DNA from: CAMCYM01 sp964405405
GTDB taxonomy: Bacteria > Bacteroidota > Bacteroidia > Flavobacteriales_D > Sanyastnellaceae
NCBI GenBank assembly: GCA_964405405.1
Contig: CAYONT010000001.1
Location: 62,001 to 126,000 of the forward strand
DNA: 64,000 nucleotides
Reading direction: 5' to 3'
Under the pieces are notes generated by a model that saw only the letters and a list, made by a program, of their open reading frames with translations, was not told the origin of the DNA and did no database searches. This document shows positions 59,900 through 64,000 of this stretch, in pieces (within the stretch, counting starts at the first letter, position 1; every line of letters starts with the position of its first letter). The position numbers and the translations under genes were made by a program.

Positions 59900-60892
59900 T
59901 CAGAAAATCCCCTCCCGCAAGATGTCGTGCAGGTGAACGATGCCGACGTAGCGGGGTCCGTCCTGCACCACCATCCCCGTGATGGAGGCTTGTTCCATGG
60001 CAGAGAACGCTTCGACGGCCAAATCCAGTACATCCATGCTCCGCGGATCCGGGGTCATGACATCGCGGGCGGTTGCCGTCCCGCCCGGAGCGAGTCCGCG
60101 CTGCATGGCCCGGCGGATGTCCCCATCGGTCACGATGCCCACCACGGCGCCCTCCGCCGTGACGACGGTGGCCCCGCATCGGCCCGCGCTGATGGACAGC
60201 AGGACGTCCGCCAGCGGCGTCTCGGGTGCCACTTCGGGCGCCTGTTCCGTCCGAACGAGGTCGCCCAGCCGGGTGTAAAGTCGCCTCCCCAGTGCGCCGC
60301 CAGGATGGTAGGCCGCAAAGTCCTCCGCTGTGAATCCACGGGCTTCCATGAGACCGACGGCCAAGGCGTCCCCCATGGCCAGCTGGACCGCCGTGCTCGA
60401 CGTCGGTGCCAAGTTCAACGGGCACGCCTCACGCTCCACCGTGGTGTCCAAGACCACCTGGGCGTGCCGGGCCAGGGTGGAGTCGAGGTTGCCCACCATC
60501 CCGATCACCGGATTCCCCAAGCTCCTGAACAGGGGCATCAGGGCCTGAATCTCCGGAGAGTTTCCACTTTTCGAGATGACCAAAACCACGTCCTCTGGTT
60601 GTACCAAGCCCAGGTCCCCATGGATGGCCTCGGCCGCGTGCATGAACAGGGCAGGCGTCCCAGTGGAGTTGAGGGTGGCCGTGATTTTCGCACCGATGTG
60701 GGCACTTTTTCCAATGCCGGTGATGACCACCCGTCCTTGGCACCGCCCCATCCGTTCCACAGCCTCCACAAACCGTTCGTCCAAACGCCCGGCCAGCCGT
60801 TCAATTTCCCTGCTTTCGAGCAGCAAGGTCTCCCGGGCCCGCTCGAGCAGTCGGGTTGTTGATAAATCTTGTGGGAATTGGGTTGAATTCAT
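59900..60892 (-). CDS. kdsD: D-arabinose 5-phosphate isomerase (KpsF/KdsD family)
   Basis: 330 aa. SIS domain (GRVVITGIGKSAHIGAKITATLNSTG, ISKSGNSPEI, TSSTAVQLAMGDALA) followed by two CBS domains (CGATVVTAEGAVVGIVTDGDIRR; SITGMVVQDGPRYVGIVHLHDIL). It makes arabinose-5-phosphate for Kdo/LPS. Start ATG 60892 (MNSTQFPQD). Divergent from recQ across a 99-bp gap with a short palindrome. Confidence 0.95.
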   Translation of the reverse strand: MNSTQFPQDLSTTRLLERARETLLLESREIERLAGRLDERFVEAVERMGRCQGRVVITGIGKSAHIGAKITATLNSTGTPALFMHAAEAIHGDLGLVQPEDVVLVISKSGNSPEIQALMPLFRSLGNPVIGMVGNLDSTLARHAQVVLDTTVEREACPLNLAPTSSTAVQLAMGDALAVGLMEARGFTAEDFAAYHPGGALGRRLYTRLGDLVRTEQAPEVAPETPLADVLLSISAGRCGATVVTAEGAVVGIVTDGDIRRAMQRGLAPGGTATARDVMTPDPRSMDVLDLAVEAFSAMEQASITGMVVQDGPRYVGIVHLHDILREGIF

Positions 60893-60925
60893 GGCGCTTC
60901 CGGGTCGAAACAAACAGTCAACCGT

Positions 60926-60950
60926 TTAACTTTAATCTCCGCGAAGTTAA
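60926..60950. promoter_or_regulatory. palindrome and -7-like boxes between kdsD and recQ
   Basis: TTAACTT (60926-60932) and AAGTTAA (60944-60950) form a perfect 7-bp inverted repeat with an 11-nt spacer. Read outward, TAACTTTA (plus, 7/8) and TAACTTCG (minus, 60949-60942, 7/8) are -7-like boxes facing each gene, so the symmetry may simply be two promoters. Confidence 0.45.
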
Positions 60951-60991
60951 GGCGCATTTTTGCCGGCACTGAGCGCCAAACCGCCTGTTGA

Positions 60992-63190
60992 ATGGAACTC
61001 CTGGAGACCTCTCCGATCGCCGCCTTGGGCAAGTACTTTGGATTCGATGAATTCAAGGGAGAACAACAGGCAGTGGTGGAGTGTGTTCTGCGTGGCGAAG
61101 ATGCTTTTGTGCTGATGCCCACGGGTGGGGGGAAGTCCCTTTGTTACCAGCTGCCGGCGCTCATGTTGCACGGAACGGCCTTGGTGATTTCGCCGCTGAT
61201 TGCGCTGATGAAGAACCAGGTGGATGCCATCCGGGGCCACCATGAGGATCCTGCGGTGGCGCACTTTCTCAATTCCAGCTTGAACAAGGCGGAATCGCTC
61301 CAGGTGCGCGAGGATGTGGCCACCGGCCGCACGAAGTTGTTGTATGTGGCACCGGAAAGTTTGACCAAGGAGGAGAACATCCAGTTCTTGAAGTCCATTC
61401 GACTCAGCTTTGTGGCGGTGGATGAGGCCCACTGCATTTCGGAATGGGGACATGACTTCCGACCCGAGTATCGCCGCATCCGCTCCATTGTGAAGCAGAT
61501 TGCCGATGTACCGGTCATCGCCCTGACGGCCACGGCGACCCCCAAGGTACAAGCAGACATCCAGAAGAACCTGGAGATGCGGGACGCCCGCGTTTTCAAG
61601 GCCTCCTTCAACCGGGAAAATCTGTACTATGAAGTTCGCCCCAAGAAGGAAGCACTCAACCAAATCGTTCGGTTTGTTCGACAGCACGCGGGCAAGAGTG
61701 GCATCATTTATTGCCTCAGCCGGAAGAAGGTAGAGGCCATTGCGGAACTGCTCCGAGTCAACGGGGTTCGGGCCCTCCCGTACCATGCCGGAATGGATGC
61801 CAGTCAACGGAGCCGGGTGCAGGACCAGTTCCTGATGCAGGATGTGGACGTCATCGTGGCCACCATTGCCTTCGGCATGGGAATCGACAAGCCGGATGTC
61901 CGGTATGTGATTCACTACGACATGCCCAAGTCGCTGGAGAGCTACTACCAGGAGACGGGACGGGCGGGAAGAGATGGGGGGGAGGGGCATTGTTTGGCCT
62001 TCTACAGCCACCGGGACATCGAGAAGTTGGAGAAGTTTCTTCAGGGCAAGCCCCTGGCTGAACAAGAGATCGGCAGCCAATTGCTTCAAGAGGTGATGGC
62101 ATTCGCGGAGACCTCGCTGTCCCGCCGGAAGTTTCTGCTCCATTACTTCGGGGAAGATTTTGACGAGCGGCATGGTCCCGGTGCTGACATGTGCGACAAT
62201 GCGCGCCACCCCAAACCCATGCGGGATGGTCAGGAAGAGGTCCACATGATCCTTGGCGCGATTTACGAGCACCGCCAGGCCTTTCGCGCTCCCTTTTATA
62301 CCGGTGTGCTTTGTGGCCTCCATACCCGGGAAATCGTGGACTACCAGGGCGTGAAGAGCTCGTTTTGGCAACGGGGAATGGAACGGGACACCCGCCACTG
62401 GAATGGGGTCATCCGCCAGATGTTGGTGCATGGATTGCTGGAGAAGGAGATTGAGACTTTTGGGGTGCTGAAAATCACGGAGCGGGGCATGGCGTTTTTG
62501 CGCCAGCCCGGGCCGCTCATGTTGGTGGAGGAACGGGACTATTCGGATGTGGATGCTTCGGATTCCGTAGCGCCCGGACGCACTGGAGATGCCTCCAGTG
62601 TCGACGACACCCTCCGTGCCCTGTTGACGGACCTGCGCAAGTCCGAGGCCCAGCGCCTCCAGCTTCCACCTTATGTGCTGTTCCAAGATTTCTCGCTGGA
62701 TGAAATGGCCATCCATTACCCGCTGAAAGAGGAGGAGTTGCTGCGGATTTCGGGTGTCGGTGTCGGCAAGGCGAAGAAGTTTGGAGCGCCTTTCCTCGCG
62801 TTGATTCAGAAGTATGTGGCGGAGGAGGGCATCGAACGGGCAGACGATTTGCTGATCCGGGCGGCTCCGCAGCGCCAGAGTTACAAAGTCCAGATCATCC
62901 AGCGAATCGACCGAAAGATGGACTTGGAGGACATCGCCAACGACCTGAAGTTGGGCACCGACGAGTTGATTGCGGAGTTGGAACGCATCGTCTCTTCAGG
63001 AACCCGGGTGAATTTGCGTTACATGTTGCTGGACATCATGGACGAAGACAGCCTCGAGGAGCTGATGGATTTCTTCCGGGCGTCAGAGGATGCGGGTTGG
63101 TCGGCTGCGGAAAAGGCATTCGGCGACGTATACGCCGAGGGGGAGTTGCGGCTGGTTCGGGTCCAGTTTCTGAGCGAATACGCAAACTGA
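60992..63190 (+). CDS. recQ: ATP-dependent DNA helicase RecQ
   Basis: 732 aa. Walker A MPTGGGKSLCYQLPAL, DEAH box VDEAHCISEWGHDFRP, motif VI YYQETGRAGRDGG, then RQC and HRDC (EAQRLQLPPYVLFQDFSL, LLRISGVGVGKAKKFG) regions and a C-terminal helical extension. The RQC zinc cysteines of E. coli RecQ are mostly absent: the region reads HGPGADMCDNARHPK, with one Cys. 3'-5' helicase in recombination repair. Confidence 0.96.
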   Translation: MELLETSPIAALGKYFGFDEFKGEQQAVVECVLRGEDAFVLMPTGGGKSLCYQLPALMLHGTALVISPLIALMKNQVDAIRGHHEDPAVAHFLNSSLNKAESLQVREDVATGRTKLLYVAPESLTKEENIQFLKSIRLSFVAVDEAHCISEWGHDFRPEYRRIRSIVKQIADVPVIALTATATPKVQADIQKNLEMRDARVFKASFNRENLYYEVRPKKEALNQIVRFVRQHAGKSGIIYCLSRKKVEAIAELLRVNGVRALPYHAGMDASQRSRVQDQFLMQDVDVIVATIAFGMGIDKPDVRYVIHYDMPKSLESYYQETGRAGRDGGEGHCLAFYSHRDIEKLEKFLQGKPLAEQEIGSQLLQEVMAFAETSLSRRKFLLHYFGEDFDERHGPGADMCDNARHPKPMRDGQEEVHMILGAIYEHRQAFRAPFYTGVLCGLHTREIVDYQGVKSSFWQRGMERDTRHWNGVIRQMLVHGLLEKEIETFGVLKITERGMAFLRQPGPLMLVEERDYSDVDASDSVAPGRTGDASSVDDTLRALLTDLRKSEAQRLQLPPYVLFQDFSLDEMAIHYPLKEEELLRISGVGVGKAKKFGAPFLALIQKYVAEEGIERADDLLIRAAPQRQSYKVQIIQRIDRKMDLEDIANDLKLGTDELIAELERIVSSGTRVNLRYMLLDIMDEDSLEELMDFFRASEDAGWSAAEKAFGDVYAEGELRLVRVQFLSEYAN

Positions 63191-63240
63191 TTCCCAGGTC
63201 TGAACCCGGGCCTCTCTGGAACGAAAAACGGTCTGTGGTC

Positions 63241-63636
63241 TCAGAGACCCTTCTTGAAGAGCGCGGTCCACGCTTTGTAGCCCAATTGAATCGAAGCCAA
63301 GAACAGGATGCCTGCGAACACCAGCCGGACCACGTTGGGGTTGAGGCGCAGGGCCCAACGGCTGCCCCAGTAGGCCCCCACGAAAAAGGTGATGGCGAGC
63401 AGGGCGGCTTGGGTGTAATGAACGTGTCCCGCTCGGGCATATCCCATGACGGCAAGGATGCCCACTGGCGGGAGCATCATGGCGAGGGAGGTTCCTTGGG
63501 CACTGTGCTGTGACATCCCCACGAAGTAAATGAGGGCGGGCACGATGATGAGCCCGCCGCCGATGCCTACGAACCCACTGGTGATGCCGGCGAACAATCC
63601 AATGAGCAGCAACACGAGGACGGTTTGAAGTTCCAT
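63241..63636 (-). CDS. short TauE/SafE family membrane protein
   Basis: 131 aa, about four helices, half the usual length. GLFAGITSGFVGIGGGLIIVPALIYF is the conserved TauE/SafE repeat, present once, so it probably works as a dimer. Possible sulfonate/sulfite or organic anion exporter by family. It starts 3 bp after the barrel protein's stop and is co-transcribed with it. Confidence 0.88.
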   Translation of the reverse strand: MELQTVLVLLLIGLFAGITSGFVGIGGGLIIVPALIYFVGMSQHSAQGTSLAMMLPPVGILAVMGYARAGHVHYTQAALLAITFFVGAYWGSRWALRLNPNVVRLVFAGILFLASIQLGYKAWTALFKKGL

Positions 63637-63639
63637 GGC

Positions 63640-64000
63640 TCAGAAGTCAAGTTGAAGGGATAGGCTGAAGACCCGGCGTTGCCAGCGGTTGTCATCGACG
63701 CCGAAGCCCCAATCGGCGCGCAACCAGTAGCCCAACAACCGACTCCGCAACCCGAAGCCCGTGGCCCAAATCACAGGATCGTGGTTGTTGTCAATGACGA
63801 CCGTGATGGGATTGGCGGCAAACGTGGTTTGGTTGAAGGCATTCTCGTCGCTGTATGGGTGAAGGCCGGTCCAAGCCGTTCCGATGTCCGCGAATCCCAC
63901 GACTTGGAAGTGTCGGATGAAATCGGATTGGGCAGGCCGCCGGGAGAAAGTGGAGGCGACGGGCAAGCGGATTTCGACGTTCGCGAGGGCCATGTGCGCC
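63640..64000 (-). CDS. outer-membrane barrel (surface antigen/Omp85-like) C-terminal end, partial
   Basis: Only the last ~119 residues lie in the window; the frame is open to the right edge, so the ATG at 63993 is internal. VVGFADIGTAWTGLHPYSDENAF, then GFGLRSRLLGYWLRADWGFGVD and the terminal SLSLQLDF resemble the final strands of BamA/surface-antigen barrels fused to longer proteins in Bacteroidota. The full domain content cannot be judged. Confidence 0.7.
   Translation of the reverse strand, partial: AHMALANVEIRLPVASTFSRRPAQSDFIRHFQVVGFADIGTAWTGLHPYSDENAFNQTTFAANPITVVIDNNHDPVIWATGFGLRSRLLGYWLRADWGFGVDDNRWQRRVFSLSLQLDF

Noticed and set aside
58793..60862. 689-codon plus-strand frame opposite tatC and kdsD
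   Set aside because: Runs across two recognised genes and their intergenic promoter; low-complexity Gly/His composition.
63237..63249. palindrome GGTCTC-A-GAGACC at the TauE/SafE stop
   Set aside because: Short, not followed by a U-run on either strand, and within coding sequence; not convincing as a terminator.

Overview
This window looks like core chromosome of an aerobic, GC-rich member of the Bacteroidota (roughly 60% GC by eye). The evidence is: a protein ending in a gliding-motility-associated (type IX secretion, type B) C-terminal domain; the gene order purH-mreB-mreC-mreD-mrdA-rodA; pdxA-DUF177-rpmF-fabH-accB-accC; recQ next to kdsD-tatC-DUF5686-lptB; lineage families such as DUF2795, DUF3109 and DUF5686; and many promoters of the Bacteroidota type (-7 box TAnnTTTG). 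I see no rRNA, tRNA, CRISPR array, phage, insertion sequence or plasmid gene. Coding density is very high, and no gene-free stretch exceeds about 130 bases. One 100-N scaffold gap lies at 38158-38257.

Layout. 1-10 kb (+): end of an RND/MMPL-type exporter, a Trp-rich exported protein, rfbA, a polyprenyl diphosphate synthase, a small conserved-looking protein, a sterol-desaturase-type hydroxylase, then sucA and sucB. 10-17.4 kb (-): purH and the rod-shape cluster. 17.4-24.8 kb: MacB/FtsX-type permease, a barrel protein, rfbD, a phosphohexomutase, a lipoprotein and CvpA, an acetyltransferase, DUF2795, a corrinoid adenosyltransferase. 24.9-31.6 kb: dCMP deaminase, C-terminal processing protease, superoxide dismutase, ispD, CPBP protease, dusB, a LolC/E-type permease. 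31.7-38.2 kb: a beta-lactamase-fold hydrolase, a four-gene redox/ribosome operon (cytochrome-b-like membrane protein, cytochrome c, hflX, rbfA), gdhA, an unusual SDR, methylmalonyl-CoA epimerase. 38.3-46.7 kb: barrel protein with a kynurenine 3-monooxygenase-like enzyme, a Cys/Met PLP enzyme, two LPG_synthase_TM proteins, a radical SAM/SPASM protein, DUF3109, panD, a heptose-phosphate adenylyltransferase. 46.7-51.6 kb (-): fatty-acid initiation genes (accC, accB, fabH), rpmF, DUF177, pdxA. 51.7-64 kb: T9SS-type adhesin-like protein, ribE, two small exported proteins, lptB, DUF5686, tatC, kdsD, recQ, a short TauE/SafE protein, and the end of an outer-membrane barrel protein.

Most genes are housekeeping: TCA cycle, cell shape and peptidoglycan, LPS (kdsD, heptose adenylyltransferase, lptB), dTDP-rhamnose (rfbA and rfbD, split 17 kb apart), fatty acid synthesis and vitamins.

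The most striking signal is in transcription layout. At least fourteen genes have a TAnnTTTG or TAnnTTCG box ending only 4-6 nt (most often exactly 4) before the start codon, which predicts leaderless mRNAs. Several divergent pairs share only 23-45 bp with two such boxes back to back. Convergent pairs are equally compact: two pairs have their stop codons fused in the palindrome TGATCA. The heptamer TTTGGCC/GGCCAAA is also unusually frequent.
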